In this document: in pieces, positions 18,914-28,657 of the stretch
Layout: the number at the start of each line of letters is the position of its first letter
How positions within the stretch are numbered: position 1 is the stretch's first letter
From: Limibacillus halophilus
GTDB taxonomy: Bacteria; Pseudomonadota; Alphaproteobacteria; Kiloniellales; CECT-8803
NCBI RefSeq assembly: GCF_014191775.1
Contig: NZ_JACHXA010000005.1
Span: 207,684 to 271,683 of the forward strand
Direction of reading: 5' to 3'
Length of the DNA stretch: 64,000 bases
Made by a program: the position numbers and the translations under genes
Notes under the pieces: model-generated
Seen by the model: only the letters and a program-made list of their open reading frames with translations
What the model was told of the DNA's origin: nothing
The model's database searches: none

Positions 18914-20108
18914 CACGGTAAAGGTCTTTGTGTTCGCGGGTGAGCCTTCCGGCGACCAGTTAGGCGCTGCCGTAATGAAGGATCTTGCCGGCAAACTTAA
19001 CGGGCGGATTCTATTCGCCGGTGTTGGGGGGCCGGCTATGGAGGATCAGGGTCTTCAAAGCCTGTTCCCAATGCATGATCTATCCGTGATGGGGTTGGTA
19101 GAAGTACTGGGTCATCTGCCGCGCTTGACCCGGAGAATGCAAGAAACCATCGATGCAGCGGTCTCTTTCCAGCCGGATTTATTCCTTTCGATAGATAGTC
19201 CATCCTTTTCGTTGCGCGTCGCAGAACGGCTAAGGAAAAGGCACCCAGATGGTTCGTTGCCCCTTGTTCATCTAGTTGCGCCCAGCGTATGGGCGTGGAA
19301 AGCATGGCGAGCGAAGGCGATGGCGGGGTACCTTGATCATCTCCTGACGCTCCTTCCCTTTGAGCCGCCCTACTTTCAACGTCATGGACTGCCTGCCACT
19401 TTCGTCGGGCACCCTGCGGCACATCTATCGGCGGATGCGCCAACCAAAGCCGCGGCAATGCGAACGCTTGGTTTGGCAGAAGAGCCGAATTTCCCGGTTC
19501 TATGCTTGCTACCCGGCAGCCGCCGAATGGAGATCGCGCGGCTCCTTCCTTTGTTCAAACAAACCCTTGGGTTTGTATTGCCAGAAGTGGCAAATCTGAA
19601 GGTTCTATTGCCGACAGTTCCGGCCGTTTCGAGCCACGTCCGTGAGGAGGTTGCAAAATGGCCCTGGCAGGTGACCGTGCTCGATGGGGACCAATTGAAG
19701 CGGGCAGCTTTTACCATCAGCGACGTGGCCCTGGCGGCGTCCGGTACCGTTGCTGTTGAACTGGCTGCGGCTAAAGTGCCGGCGATCATAACTTACAAAG
19801 TAAATGCAGTTTCGGCGTTCTTTGCTCGCCGAATGCTGAAGGTTCGTTATGTAAGCCTGGTTAATTTGATAATGGAGCGCGAAATACAGCCCGAGTTTAT
19901 ACAAGATCGTGCCCGGCCGGATCTCCTTGCTTCAGCAATCCTACAATACCTTGGCGACGGATCCGCCTGTGCACGCCAGATCGCAGCACTGGAACCGGCG
20001 CTCGCCCTGATGCAAGGTCCAACGGGAAACCCGGCGGGGCTTGCCGGTGAGGTATTGCAGAAACTGCTGGGCGAATCGGTAGAAAAAAAGCGGCTTCACA
20101 TTGGATGA
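18903..20108 (+). CDS. lpxB: Lipid-A-disaccharide synthase LpxB
   Basis: Glycosyltransferase (GT19) that joins lipid X to UDP-diacylglucosamine; 401 residues, peripheral membrane. Motifs are FVFAGEPSGDQLGAAVMKDL at the start, FLSIDSPSFSLRVAERL, the VAPSVWAWKAWRAKAM segment and the donor site LLPGSRRMEI followed by ALAASGTVAVELAA. Its ATG overlaps lpxI by 11 bases. The TGA stop lies inside the stem of the bidirectional terminator. Confidence 0.96.
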   Translation: MNSDTVKVFVFAGEPSGDQLGAAVMKDLAGKLNGRILFAGVGGPAMEDQGLQSLFPMHDLSVMGLVEVLGHLPRLTRRMQETIDAAVSFQPDLFLSIDSPSFSLRVAERLRKRHPDGSLPLVHLVAPSVWAWKAWRAKAMAGYLDHLLTLLPFEPPYFQRHGLPATFVGHPAAHLSADAPTKAAAMRTLGLAEEPNFPVLCLLPGSRRMEIARLLPLFKQTLGFVLPEVANLKVLLPTVPAVSSHVREEVAKWPWQVTVLDGDQLKRAAFTISDVALAASGTVAVELAAAKVPAIITYKVNAVSAFFARRMLKVRYVSLVNLIMEREIQPEFIQDRARPDLLASAILQYLGDGSACARQIAALEPALALMQGPTGNPAGLAGEVLQKLLGESVEKKRLHIG

Positions 20109-20120
20109 AACCGCTTTTTT
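20084..20120. terminator. Bidirectional terminator between convergent lpxB and gltA
   Basis: A 15-base arm (20084-20098) of A run plus GCGGCTTCA pairs with a 15-base arm (20106-20120) of TGAAACCGC plus T run, with one mismatch and a 7-base loop. Because one side has an A tract and the other a T tract, it works in both directions. The right arm starts with the lpxB stop codon. Confidence 0.85.
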
Positions 20121-20138
20121 GTTGGATAATTCAAAAGT

Positions 20139-21434
20139 TTATCGTTTGTCGATTGGTTTGTAGGGCCGTTCGGCGTAGCCCGTATAGAGCTGCCGAGGGC
20201 GGCTGATTCTCTGGTTGGGATCTTCAATCATTTCCTTCCACTGGGCGACCCATCCGACAGTGCGGGCGAGCGCAAAGAGGACAGTGAACATGGTCGTGGG
20301 GAATCCCATCGCCTTAAGAATGATGCCCGAATAGAAGTCAACGTTCGGGAAGAGTTTCTTCGAGACGAAATAATCGTCTTCCAGTGCGATCTTCTCCAAC
20401 TCCATGGCGAGTTCTAAAAGCGGGTCGTCAACGCCCAGCTCCGAAAGAACCTCATGGCAGGATTTCTGCATTACCTTGGCGCGTGGATCGTAGTTCTTGT
20501 AGACCCGGTGGCCAAAACCCATCAGCCGGAAGGGGTCATCCTTGTCTTTTGCGCGCTTGATGAACTCGTGGATGCGGTCCTTATGACCAATCTCCTGGAG
20601 CATCAGTAGAACGGCCTCGTTTGCTCCACCATGCGCCGGTCCCCAGAGAGACGCTATGCCTGCTGCAATGCAGGCAAAGGGATTGGCGCCCGAAGAGCCA
20701 GCGATCCGAACCGTGGAAGTCGAAGCATTCTGCTCGTGGTCTGCATGAAGGATGAAAATACGGTCCATGGCCCGAGCAAGCGTGGGGCTGACTTTGTATT
20801 CCTCAGCAGGGACCCCGAAAGTCATTTGCAGGAAGTTCTCGGCGTAGTTGAGGCTGTTCCGCGGATACATAAAAGGCTGGCCGACCGAATACTTGTACGC
20901 CCAGGCGGCAATGGTCGGCATTTTGGCAATCAGGCGATGGCTGGCGATCATCCGCTGGTGTGGGTCACCAATGTCCGTGCTGTCGTGATAGAAGGATGAG
21001 AGGGCGCCGACGACCCCAACCATGATGGCCATCGGGTGCGCGTCTCGACGGAACCCCCGAAAGAAATAGTTGAGCTGTTCGTGAACCATCGTGTGATAAG
21101 TGATGGCTTTTTCGAACGCCAGCTTCTCAGAACGGGAGGGAAGCTCGCCATGCAACAACAGGTAGGAAACATCCATGAAATCACTGTGTTCGGCAAGATC
21201 TTCGATCCGGTAACCGCGGTGCAGCAGTATGCCTTCGTCGCCATCGATATAGGTAATCTTGGATTCACAGCTACCGGTTGAGGTAAATCCCGGGTCGAAT
21301 GTGAAGTGTTCGGTGTCGCCATAGAGCTTGCGTACGTCGACCACGCTCGGCCCAAGAGTTCCTTCCATAACCGGGAGGTCCCAGCTCTTGCCGCTGGAAT
21401 TGTCGGTGAGGGTCATATGTTTTTTTTCTGTCAT
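20139..21434 (-). CDS. gltA: Citrate synthase (type II)
   Basis: Condenses acetyl-CoA and oxaloacetate in the TCA cycle; 431 residues, the size of the large NADH-sensitive proteobacterial type. Landmarks are [20 protein letters not shown] near the N-terminus, [16 protein letters not shown], the substrate-binding [15 protein letters not shown] and the active-site [14 protein letters not shown]. The ATG at 21434 has AGAGGAT about 10 bases upstream; a second in-frame ATG six codons later is less well placed. It lies 67 bases after gltX on the same strand. Confidence 0.97.
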   Translation of the reverse strand: MTEKKHMTLTDNSSGKSWDLPVMEGTLGPSVVDVRKLYGDTEHFTFDPGFTSTGSCESKITYIDGDEGILLHRGYRIEDLAEHSDFMDVSYLLLHGELPSRSEKLAFEKAITYHTMVHEQLNYFFRGFRRDAHPMAIMVGVVGALSSFYHDSTDIGDPHQRMIASHRLIAKMPTIAAWAYKYSVGQPFMYPRNSLNYAENFLQMTFGVPAEEYKVSPTLARAMDRIFILHADHEQNASTSTVRIAGSSGANPFACIAAGIASLWGPAHGGANEAVLLMLQEIGHKDRIHEFIKRAKDKDDPFRLMGFGHRVYKNYDPRAKVMQKSCHEVLSELGVDDPLLELAMELEKIALEDDYFVSKKLFPNVDFYSGIILKAMGFPTTMFTVLFALARTVGWVAQWKEMIEDPNQRISRPRQLYTGYAERPYKPIDKR

Positions 21435-21501
21435 CTCCCGATCCTCTTTGGTTTGGTCATTATTTAGATGCAGCGCAGCATAGAGCTAAAGTATTGGTGG
21501 A

Positions 21502-22929
21502 TCAATTCACAGCGCGTTCATCAGCCAGAACAATCGTCGGTATCTCTCGCAAGCGCAGCAGGGTTTCATCGCGCCCTAGAATCGCCATGACCTCGAAAAT
21601 ACCTGGCGATACGTTTGTTCCGGTCAGCGCGGCACGCAACGGTTGGGCAACGTTACCAAGCTTCATATCGTGTGAGTCGGCATAGGCTTTCACTGTGCTC
21701 TCGCAAGCCTCTTCGCTCCATGCTTTCAAGTCTTCCAGCAGTGGCAAGAGCTCCTCTATCGTGGATTTACCCTGATGGTCGAGAATTTTCCCTGCCTTTT
21801 GTGAGAGGCTGTCCGGCCGCTTCACGTAGAAAAGCGCCGTCTCTGCGAGATGGTTCAGATTCTTTGCTCGCTGCTTGAGTCCGTTCATACCTTTAATCAA
21901 ACGCTCGTTGTCATCCTGGCTTAGCGTCGCACCCAGTGTTTTCTCAAGCCGTGGGGCAATCAAACTTACAAGCCTGTGATCGTCGCTGTTCTTTAGGTAG
22001 TGCGCATTCAAGCTATCGAGTTTTGCGAAATCGAACCTTGAAGCCGAGCGGCCAACGGCGCCTAATTCAAACCAAGCCACAGCCTGTTCAGTAGTGATGA
22101 TCTCGTCATCGCCATGGCCCCAACCCAAACGCAGCAGGTAGTTCCGCATGGCCTCGGGCAGGTACCCCAGGTCGCGATAGGCTTCGACCCCGAGCGCGCC
22201 GTGTCGTTTGGAAAGTTTTGCGCCATCAGGGCCGTGTATGAGGGGAATGTGCGCAAAAGCAGGAACCTGCCAACCCATCGCTCGGTAAAGCTGCGTTTGC
22301 CTGAAGGCATTGGTCAGATGGTCATCCCCACGGATAACATGAGTGATTCCCATATCATGGTCATCCACCACGACAGACAGCATGTAGGTCGGCGTTCCGT
22401 CGGCGCGCAGCATCACCATGTCATCAAGTTGGGCGTTCATGACCGTCACAGCGCCTTGGACGTGGTCCTCAATCACGGTTTCGCCCTCTTGTGGCGCCTT
22501 TAGACGAATGACAGGTTGCACCCCTGCGGGTGCATCGGCGGGGTCCCGATCACGCCAGCGGCCGTCATAGCGGACTGGTAGTCCCTTGGCCCGCTGCTCG
22601 CTTCGCATGGCGTCCAACTCTTCCGGCGAGGCATAGCAGCGATAGGCTAATCCCTTTGCAAGGAGTTCCTCCACAACCGCTGCATGGCGACCGGCGCGCT
22701 CGAACTGGTAGACAACATCTTCGTCCCAATCGAGACCTAGCCACTGTAAACCCTCAAGGATTGCTGCGATCGCCTCCGGCGTGGATCGTTGCCGATCGGT
22801 GTCTTCGATGCGAAGGCGAAACGTTCCACCATGGTGGCGGGCATACAACCAGTTAAACAAAGCTGTGCGTGCGCCACCAATGTGAAGGAATCCGGTGGGT
22901 GAGGGTGCGAAGCGGGTTACAATGGTCAT
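21502..22929 (-). CDS. gltX: Glutamyl-tRNA synthetase
   Basis: Class I aminoacyl-tRNA synthetase charging tRNA-Glu; 475 residues from ATG 22929. The HIGH-type motif appears as [20 protein letters not shown], the KMSKS-type motif as [14 protein letters not shown], and [16 protein letters not shown] is the conserved glutamate-binding region. Alphaproteobacteria often carry two GltX paralogues and usually lack GlnRS, so this copy may be discriminating or misacylating; the sequence alone does not settle which. An upstream in-frame extension of 21 residues lacks homology to the family start and is dropped. Confidence 0.95.
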   Translation of the reverse strand: MTIVTRFAPSPTGFLHIGGARTALFNWLYARHHGGTFRLRIEDTDRQRSTPEAIAAILEGLQWLGLDWDEDVVYQFERAGRHAAVVEELLAKGLAYRCYASPEELDAMRSEQRAKGLPVRYDGRWRDRDPADAPAGVQPVIRLKAPQEGETVIEDHVQGAVTVMNAQLDDMVMLRADGTPTYMLSVVVDDHDMGITHVIRGDDHLTNAFRQTQLYRAMGWQVPAFAHIPLIHGPDGAKLSKRHGALGVEAYRDLGYLPEAMRNYLLRLGWGHGDDEIITTEQAVAWFELGAVGRSASRFDFAKLDSLNAHYLKNSDDHRLVSLIAPRLEKTLGATLSQDDNERLIKGMNGLKQRAKNLNHLAETALFYVKRPDSLSQKAGKILDHQGKSTIEELLPLLEDLKAWSEEACESTVKAYADSHDMKLGNVAQPLRAALTGTNVSPGIFEVMAILGRDETLLRLREIPTIVLADERAVN

Positions 22930-23020
22930 GGCTGTCCAGCGTTTTCCTGTTGCAAGGCGGGAGGTCGTCAGGATGGATGGGGCTCTTACCACATATTACG
23001 TACCTTATGCCATCCTTGGG

Positions 23021-23042
23021 CATTGGATAACTCTCTCCAATG
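23021..23042. repeat. Inverted repeat between gltX and comEC
   Basis: CATTGGA (23021-23027) and TCCAATG (23036-23042) form a perfect 7-bp inverted repeat with an 8-base spacer in the 247-base divergent gap. There is no T tract, so it is not a terminator. It may be an operator for either gene. No convincing promoter was found around it. Confidence 0.4.
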
Positions 23043-23176
23043 GAGGTTGTCAGGCTGTTGTCGGGTCGTCATTCTTAGTTCCAACCGATGCCCCGATTGG
23101 GATTTTCGGAACGGTGATCGCTAAAACGAAATCGAAGTAAAGCGGCGACGCCGGCTATCGTTGGGGGGCGAGCGAT

Positions 23177-25300
23177 TTGGGCGCAAGACGCTGTTCAGTG
23201 TGCGGGTTCCTGGCTCGCGCGTTTGCGGGAAATTTTTTGGAAGAACGAAGCCGATGGATCCTTTGGGTGCCAGGCTTTTTCGGCACTGGCGTGGGCATTT
23301 ACTTTTCGCTCTCAAAAGAACCTGCATTAATGCCGCTCGCCACGGTATCGCTTCTGGCTTGGATCGTAGTTCTGCTGTGCAAAGGCCGCGGTGTCCTTTG
23401 GCCGTTTTTGCTGGTCGCCCTGATTGCCTCAGGCTTGACCACCGCAAAGATCCGCACCGATCTTCTTGATGTTGGAGCGTTGAAACGCAAGGTCGGCCCG
23501 GTCGAACTTTCCGGCAGGGTCATCTCGGTAGAGGCGAGAGAAATGGGCGCCCGGATCGTCCTGGAAGACCTCAAAGGGCCGGAATTACCAGTCTCTGAAT
23601 TGCCGACACGCATCAGGATTTCACTTCGGGACGGATGGCAGGAAATCCGTCCCGGATACCGTGTCACGGTGCTGACCATGTTGCTGCCACCAGCACGTCC
23701 TGCCTTTCCCGGCGGCTTCGACTTCGCTCGCAATGCCTACTTCCAAGGTATTGGCGCTGTCGGCTTTTCCTTTGGCAAGCCGTTGCTGGTCGCGCGGGCT
23801 CATGGGGGCGACAACCACACCGATTTGGCGATCTGGTTGGCCACGGCTCGACAATCACTTTCTGCGCGAGTCCGGGGAGTACTCCCCGGTGACACAGGCG
23901 CGCTGGCCGCCGCTCTAATGACCGGTGATCGGGGGGCTATTTCGCCGGAAAGCACACAAGCCATGCGCGACGCAGGGTTAGCACATCTTCTGGCTATTTC
24001 CGGTCTGCATCTAGGGTTGATCGCTGGTTTGGTGTTTGGCGGTCTTCGTGCGTTGTTCGCGCTTTTGCCGTTCTTTGCCCTTAGAGCACCGATCAAAAAG
24101 ATCGCTGCGGTTGCCGCAGCACCGGTGGCTTTCTCCTATCTCCTACTTGTTGGGTCTTCAATCCCTGCGGAACGAGCATTCATCATGGTTCTGCTGGCGC
24201 TTGTAGCAGTGCTTATTGACCGATCTCCGATTTCATTGAGACTGGTTGGCGCTGCCGCGTTAGTGGTACTTTTTTTGCGACCGGAGAGTCTGGTTTCGGC
24301 GTCATTTCAGCTTTCTTTTGCCGCTGTGGTAGCGCTAATCGCTGTATTCGAAAAGCCGGAGGGTCGTCAGGTTAGGGCGACCAGGCAGCCGGGGTTGTCA
24401 GCACTCGGGGTGCCCATCCGTTATCTTGCGGTCCTCAGCATTACATCGGTTGTGGCGATAGTGGCGACAACCCCCTTCGCATTACACCATTTTGGTCGCT
24501 TCGCTGTGTACGGTCTTCTTGCCAACCTAATCGCTGTGCCGTTGATGGCATTTGGCATAATGCCACTGGTGCTGCTTGCTCTATTACTGGCGCCGTTCAC
24601 TGCAGACGCTTGGATACTGAAGCTGATGGCCATCCTCTTGGAGCTATTGCTTACAGTCGCTCACTATGTTGCCAGCTTGCCAGGCGCCGTCGTGAAGATA
24701 CCCAGTTTGCCGACCCTGCCTTTGGTCGTGATCGCCGTGGCTGGGCTTTGGTTGTGTATCTGGCGCAGGCCGTGGCGCTACATCGCACTACCAATCATCC
24801 TTTTGAGTCTTGGCGCGCCGCTGTCTCGCACTCCTCCTGACATTATCATTGACGAGTCCGCCGATCTGGTTGCACTGCGCGGCCCGAATGGTCACTACGG
24901 CTTCTCCACTCTCAGACGCCAAACTTTCGAGCGGCAAATCTGGATGGAGGCGCTTGGCAGCCAATCCGTTTTCGCCTGGGATGAAAAGGGTGATCGTAAC
25001 GATTGGCTGAGCTGCGATGGATTGGGGTGTCTCTATCGCAAGGATGGATGGCCGGTCGCAATTTCCTTTGACGGGCGTGGATTGGAGGAGGACTGCCGGC
25101 GCGCGGCTCTGGTCATAAGCCTGGAGCCGGTTCGTAGCGCACACTGCGACGATATTCCCAGCGACCGGCTTTTCGACCGCTTTGATTTCTGGAGGAACGG
25201 TACGCACGCCTTTTGGTTGGATGCCCAGCGCGCATCAGTCACATATCGAACCGTCGAAAGCCTGCGCGGACTGCGTCCTTGGAGCGGTGGTCCGGATTAG
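23177..25300 (+). CDS. comEC: ComEC/Rec2-family DNA-uptake channel protein
   Basis: Polytopic inner-membrane protein related to the channel that takes up single-stranded DNA in competent bacteria; up to 707 residues. After two N-terminal helices comes a soluble OB-like domain (ELSGRVISVEAREMGARIVL), then the competence domain with the signature LLAISGLHLGLIAGL and about ten helices. The C-terminal 150 residues resemble the ComEC metallo-lactamase region, but I see no HxHxDH motif, so it is probably inactive or absent. The start is uncertain: no ATG lies near it; TTG at 23177 and TTG at 23237 (after GCGGGA) are the options. Confidence 0.85.
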   Translation: MGARRCSVCGFLARAFAGNFLEERSRWILWVPGFFGTGVGIYFSLSKEPALMPLATVSLLAWIVVLLCKGRGVLWPFLLVALIASGLTTAKIRTDLLDVGALKRKVGPVELSGRVISVEAREMGARIVLEDLKGPELPVSELPTRIRISLRDGWQEIRPGYRVTVLTMLLPPARPAFPGGFDFARNAYFQGIGAVGFSFGKPLLVARAHGGDNHTDLAIWLATARQSLSARVRGVLPGDTGALAAALMTGDRGAISPESTQAMRDAGLAHLLAISGLHLGLIAGLVFGGLRALFALLPFFALRAPIKKIAAVAAAPVAFSYLLLVGSSIPAERAFIMVLLALVAVLIDRSPISLRLVGAAALVVLFLRPESLVSASFQLSFAAVVALIAVFEKPEGRQVRATRQPGLSALGVPIRYLAVLSITSVVAIVATTPFALHHFGRFAVYGLLANLIAVPLMAFGIMPLVLLALLLAPFTADAWILKLMAILLELLLTVAHYVASLPGAVVKIPSLPTLPLVVIAVAGLWLCIWRRPWRYIALPIILLSLGAPLSRTPPDIIIDESADLVALRGPNGHYGFSTLRRQTFERQIWMEALGSQSVFAWDEKGDRNDWLSCDGLGCLYRKDGWPVAISFDGRGLEEDCRRAALVISLEPVRSAHCDDIPSDRLFDRFDFWRNGTHAFWLDAQRASVTYRTVESLRGLRPWSGGPD

Positions 25301-25341
25301 AGTGATTGTGCTGGTTCGTGATACTAACTGCAGTACACCAC

Positions 25342-26037
25342 TCAATAGCGCCTTAACAGCCCCACGAGTTTGCCTTGAACTTGAACGCGGTCGGGCGGGA
25401 AGATTCGGGTTTCATAACTCTTGTTGGCTGGTTCCAATGCGATTGACTGGCCGCGCCTTCTGATACGTTTCAAGGTGACCTCGCCATCATCGACCAAGGC
25501 TACGACGATCGCGCCGTTCTCTGCTGTTTCACACCTTTCGATGATCACCGTATCGCCGTCGAAGATACCAGCCTCGATCATCGAATCGCCCTCAACCTCC
25601 AGCGCATAGTATTCCGCGCGATTGCCCAACATGGTTGCTGGGACATCGACGAAGTTGCTGGTATCGCGCAAAGCTTCAATCGGCGTACCTGCCGCGATTC
25701 GGCCGTACAATGGTAGTTGGCGATTGCTGCCGTCACCCGCCAGTGAGGGCAGGCGTTGTACGCGTCCGAACACACCATGAATGACATTTGTATCATGGCC
25801 AAGGTCATGTGACTGATCATGGTCTTCCGGCAAACGCAGTACTTCAATTGCGCGGGCCCTATGGGCAAGCCGCCGAATAAAGCCACGTTCCTCCAATCCG
25901 CTGATCAAACGGTGAATGCCAGACTTGGATTTGAGACCCAGCGCGTCCTTCATTTCATCGAAGGAGGGGGAAACGCCATTCTCGGATAGATGACCGTGAA
26001 TGTAGAGTAGTAGTTCCCGTTGTTTCCGCGTCAACAT
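25342..26037 (-). CDS. lexA: LexA repressor, SOS response
   Basis: Represses SOS genes and cleaves itself when RecA is activated; 231 residues from ATG 26037, which has GGGGAA upstream. The N-terminal winged helix ([16 protein letters not shown] to about residue 65) is followed by the peptidase S24 domain: cleavage site Ala116-Gly117, catalytic Ser152 in EGDSMIEAG and Lys190 in GEVTLKRI. A longer linker (about residues 70-105) is usual in alphaproteobacteria. Its own promoter carries an exact SOS box, so it is autoregulated. It is the last gene of the trpG-trpD-trpC-moaC-moeA-lexA run but has its own promoter. Confidence 0.97.
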   Translation of the reverse strand: MLTRKQRELLLYIHGHLSENGVSPSFDEMKDALGLKSKSGIHRLISGLEERGFIRRLAHRARAIEVLRLPEDHDQSHDLGHDTNVIHGVFGRVQRLPSLAGDGSNRQLPLYGRIAAGTPIEALRDTSNFVDVPATMLGNRAEYYALEVEGDSMIEAGIFDGDTVIIERCETAENGAIVVALVDDGEVTLKRIRRRGQSIALEPANKSYETRIFPPDRVQVQGKLVGLLRRY

Positions 26038-26088
26038 CGCGCATTCCCCGTTCAGGCAAGACAAGAACAAAATAGAAACGTTATAAAT

Positions 26089-26103
26089 GTTCTAGTTTAG
26101 TTC
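26089..26103 (-). promoter_or_regulatory. LexA-binding SOS box
   Basis: GTTC-TAGTTTA-GTTC on the plus strand, an exact match to the direct-repeat GTTC-N7-GTTC operator used by alphaproteobacterial LexA (not the palindromic E. coli box). It overlaps the lexA -10 element. Confidence 0.9.
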
Positions 26104-26118
26104 CATTGCGCCGGTCAA
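26089..26118 (-). promoter_or_regulatory. lexA promoter
   Basis: On the minus strand, TTGACC (26118-26113) and TAGAAC (26094-26089) are 18 bases apart, about 50 bases upstream of lexA. The -10 hexamer overlaps one half-site of the SOS box, which explains repression by occlusion. Confidence 0.6.
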
Positions 26119-26165
26119 GCATTTTTATGACTGTTGCGAGTCGTGAGCCAAAGGGTGTGCGCGCT

Positions 26166-27368
26166 TCATGGCCGGGGCAGGCGAAGGAAGGAGCAGGTCT
26201 CACCGGCCTTGGCCGCTCTGGCCTGCGGGCGGCGTATGATCAAGGCATCCGCGTGTTGTAGCGTTGCCAGCATCGAACTGTCCTGCCGTTCGAAAACTTT
26301 GAGCTTTGGGCCATTTCCGTCAGGTTCGACAAAAAGAGCGCGCAGGTAATCCTGGCGTCGATCATTCTCTTTCAAATCATGCTCGAGCAATCCCGTTTCC
26401 TCGCTTAGGGCAATATCGGGAGCGCCCAAGAGCTTGGCCATAATCGGCAGCAAGAAAAGATATCCGCATACGAGGCTGGAAACCGGGTTGCCGGGCAAGC
26501 CCAGTACGGGTAATTCAGGCCATCTGCCAAACATCAGCGGTTTGCCGGGACGCATCGCTATCTTCCAGAAATCAAGCGATAGATCGGACCGCTGCAGGGC
26601 CGACTGAACGAGATCATGTTTGCCGACGGAAGCCCCGCCTGTCGTAATCAACAGATCGCAGCCGCGCGCGCGGTCACGTAAATTATCCAGAGCGTCTTCC
26701 CGGTCCGCCGCGATACCCAAATTGACCGCGACGCCGCCAGCCTGCTCGATCAAGGCTGCCAGCGCCAAGACGTTGGAGCTGACAATCTGATTTTCCCGAA
26801 TAGGATCGCCTGGCATCACGACTTCATCGCCCGTTGCCAGAAGTGCGATCCGTGGGCGTCTGCGAAGCGGCAGCCATGGCCTGTTCATGGCGGCGGCAAG
26901 ACCGATTTCACGGGCACCAAGGCGCGTGCCGGCCCTGAGCTTGACCTCACCCTCCCGAAAGTCCAATCCGGCGCGCCTTACATAGGCGCCGCGTTTTGCG
27001 GTCTCCAGGATCGTGACTTCGTCTTCCGCCGCCTCAGTGTCCTCCTGGATGACCACGCTATCGGCGCCTGGCGGGACGGGGGCGCCGGTAAAGATACGCG
27101 CCGCTTCTCCGGCAGCCAACGCTTGCGGTGGCAGGCTCCCGGCCGGAATCTCCATTGTAACCTTCAATGTTGTAGGCACGTGAAGTACATCGCTTGCGCG
27201 CACTGCGTAACCATCCATTGCGGATACGTCCATGGGGGGTTGGGTACGGCGAGACTCCAGATCATCAGCCAAGACCCTGCCCAGACTGTCGGAAAGTGTG
27301 ACTATTTCCGCGGGGGTAGTCGCAAACTCCTTGAGAATGCGCGCCTGTGCTTCTTCAACAGAAATCAT
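26166..27368 (-). CDS. moeA: Molybdopterin molybdenumtransferase MoeA
   Basis: Inserts molybdate into adenylated molybdopterin in the last step of molybdenum cofactor synthesis; 400 residues. Conserved segments include PPMDVSAMDGYAVRASD near the N-terminus, IFTGAPVPPGADSVV, the MoCF-binding domain with LLATGDEVV and ITTGGASVGKHD, and the PGKPLMFG loop. The C-terminal domain IV ends at about residue 395. Its ATG shares one base with the moaC stop (TAATG), so the two are coupled. No other molybdenum cofactor genes are in the window. Confidence 0.95.
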   Translation of the reverse strand: MISVEEAQARILKEFATTPAEIVTLSDSLGRVLADDLESRRTQPPMDVSAMDGYAVRASDVLHVPTTLKVTMEIPAGSLPPQALAAGEAARIFTGAPVPPGADSVVIQEDTEAAEDEVTILETAKRGAYVRRAGLDFREGEVKLRAGTRLGAREIGLAAAMNRPWLPLRRRPRIALLATGDEVVMPGDPIRENQIVSSNVLALAALIEQAGGVAVNLGIAADREDALDNLRDRARGCDLLITTGGASVGKHDLVQSALQRSDLSLDFWKIAMRPGKPLMFGRWPELPVLGLPGNPVSSLVCGYLFLLPIMAKLLGAPDIALSEETGLLEHDLKENDRRQDYLRALFVEPDGNGPKLKVFERQDSSMLATLQHADALIIRRPQARAAKAGETCSFLRLPRP

Positions 27369-27844
27369 TAAGACGCCTCATAAGTACCAGATTTTCCGCC
27401 AGATTTGTGAACTAGCCTTATATCACTAATGATCATGGCCTTATCCACGGCCTTGCACATGTCGTAGACGGTCAGACAAGCCACACTGACGGCGGTCAGC
27501 GCTTCCATTTCGACGCCGGTTTGTCCGACTAGCTTGCAGGTTGCCGTTACATCGATTGCCTGTTTTTCTTCGTTGAGTGTTAGGTCTACCTTCACGGAAC
27601 TGAGGCTCAAAGGGTGGCAAAGCGGAATAAGATCCGGTGTTCGCTTCGCCCCCATAATTCCGGCGAGACGAGCAACTGACAGGACATCGCCTTTTTTCAT
27701 TCCGCCGCCGCGCACAAGTTCAAAGGTTGCGGGCGCCATGACGATAGATCCTCGTGCGGTGGCGCTTCGTTCTGTCGCGGCCTTACCGGACACATCGACC
27801 ATGATTGCCTTACCATCACTATCAAAATGCGTGAAATCACTCAT
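27368..27844 (-). CDS. moaC: Cyclic pyranopterin monophosphate synthase MoaC
   Basis: Works after the radical-SAM enzyme MoaA to form cPMP from the GTP-derived intermediate; 158 residues, small hexameric enzyme. The typical opening ([20 protein letters not shown]), [20 protein letters not shown], the active-site LIPLCHPL and [20 protein letters not shown] followed by CKAVDK are all intact. It lies three bases after trpC and overlaps moeA by one base. Confidence 0.97.
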   Translation of the reverse strand: MSDFTHFDSDGKAIMVDVSGKAATERSATARGSIVMAPATFELVRGGGMKKGDVLSVARLAGIMGAKRTPDLIPLCHPLSLSSVKVDLTLNEEKQAIDVTATCKLVGQTGVEMEALTAVSVACLTVYDMCKAVDKAMIISDIRLVHKSGGKSGTYEAS

Positions 27845-27847
27845 GAT

Positions 27848-28657
27848 TCAGGCGCTTTCGGAGAGGGACTGGGGCACCAGCGCCCGGGTTGCCGCTATAA
27901 CGTCAGGTTGGCGCATCAAAGATTCGCCGATCAAGAACGCGGTGGCTCCGACAGCAGTCATGCGGTTCAGGTCTTGTGTGCTGTAAAGCCCGCTTTCACA
28001 TATCAAATACCTGTCACTCGGCACGTTTGGGGCCAGCTGCTCCGTCGTTGCGAGATCAACCTCCAGTGTTTTGAGGTTTCGGTTGTTAATACCAATCAGC
28101 GGCGATTGTAACGCCAAGGCGCGGTCCAGTTCGGTGCGATCATGAACCTCAAGCAGGACATCCATGCCAAATTCGATGGCTGTCGTTTCCAGTTCCTCGG
28201 CCTGAGCGTCTTCCAGAGCAGCCATTATCAGCAGGACGCAATCTGCGCCCAACGCGCGCGATTCGACGATCTGATAAGGGTCGAGCATGAAATCTTTGCG
28301 GAGCGCCGGGAGATTTGTAGCCCTCCGCGCTTCCTCAAGGTAATGATCAGCGCCTTGGAAATAGGGTTCGTCGGTCAGCACCGAAAGGCAGGTTGCGCCA
28401 CCCTCCTCATAAGCTTTTGCCAACGAACAGGGATCGAAGTCGGCCCGGATAAGCCCTTTGGAGGGAGAGGCTTTCTTAATTTCACAAATCAACCCGTAAC
28501 CATGCGTCGTCGCCGCCTTGGCGAGAGCCTTTGCAAACCCCCGAGGTGCTGGATGGGCCTTTGCCTTCGCTTCCAAGAAAGCCAGGCTGTTTTGGGCCTT
28601 CATTGCCGCAATATGCTTGGTTTTATCAGCGCAAATCTTTGTCAGTACGTCGCTCAC
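27848..28657 (-). CDS. trpC: Indole-3-glycerol phosphate synthase
   Basis: Closes the indole ring in tryptophan synthesis by converting CdRP to indole-3-glycerol phosphate; 269 residues, TIM barrel, not fused to TrpF. Motifs are [14 protein letters not shown] (catalytic Lys), [37 protein letters not shown] and [15 protein letters not shown]. Its ATG overlaps the trpD stop by four bases (ATGA). The trpG-trpD-trpC order with moaC and moeA behind is conserved in alphaproteobacteria. Confidence 0.97.
   Translation of the reverse strand: MSDVLTKICADKTKHIAAMKAQNSLAFLEAKAKAHPAPRGFAKALAKAATTHGYGLICEIKKASPSKGLIRADFDPCSLAKAYEEGGATCLSVLTDEPYFQGADHYLEEARRATNLPALRKDFMLDPYQIVESRALGADCVLLIMAALEDAQAEELETTAIEFGMDVLLEVHDRTELDRALALQSPLIGINNRNLKTLEVDLATTEQLAPNVPSDRYLICESGLYSTQDLNRMTAVGATAFLIGESLMRQPDVIAATRALVPQSLSESA

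Noticed and set aside
22895..23140. Small plus-strand frame of 81 codons between gltX and comEC
   Set aside because: It begins inside the gltX 5' end, has no ribosome site and no homology.
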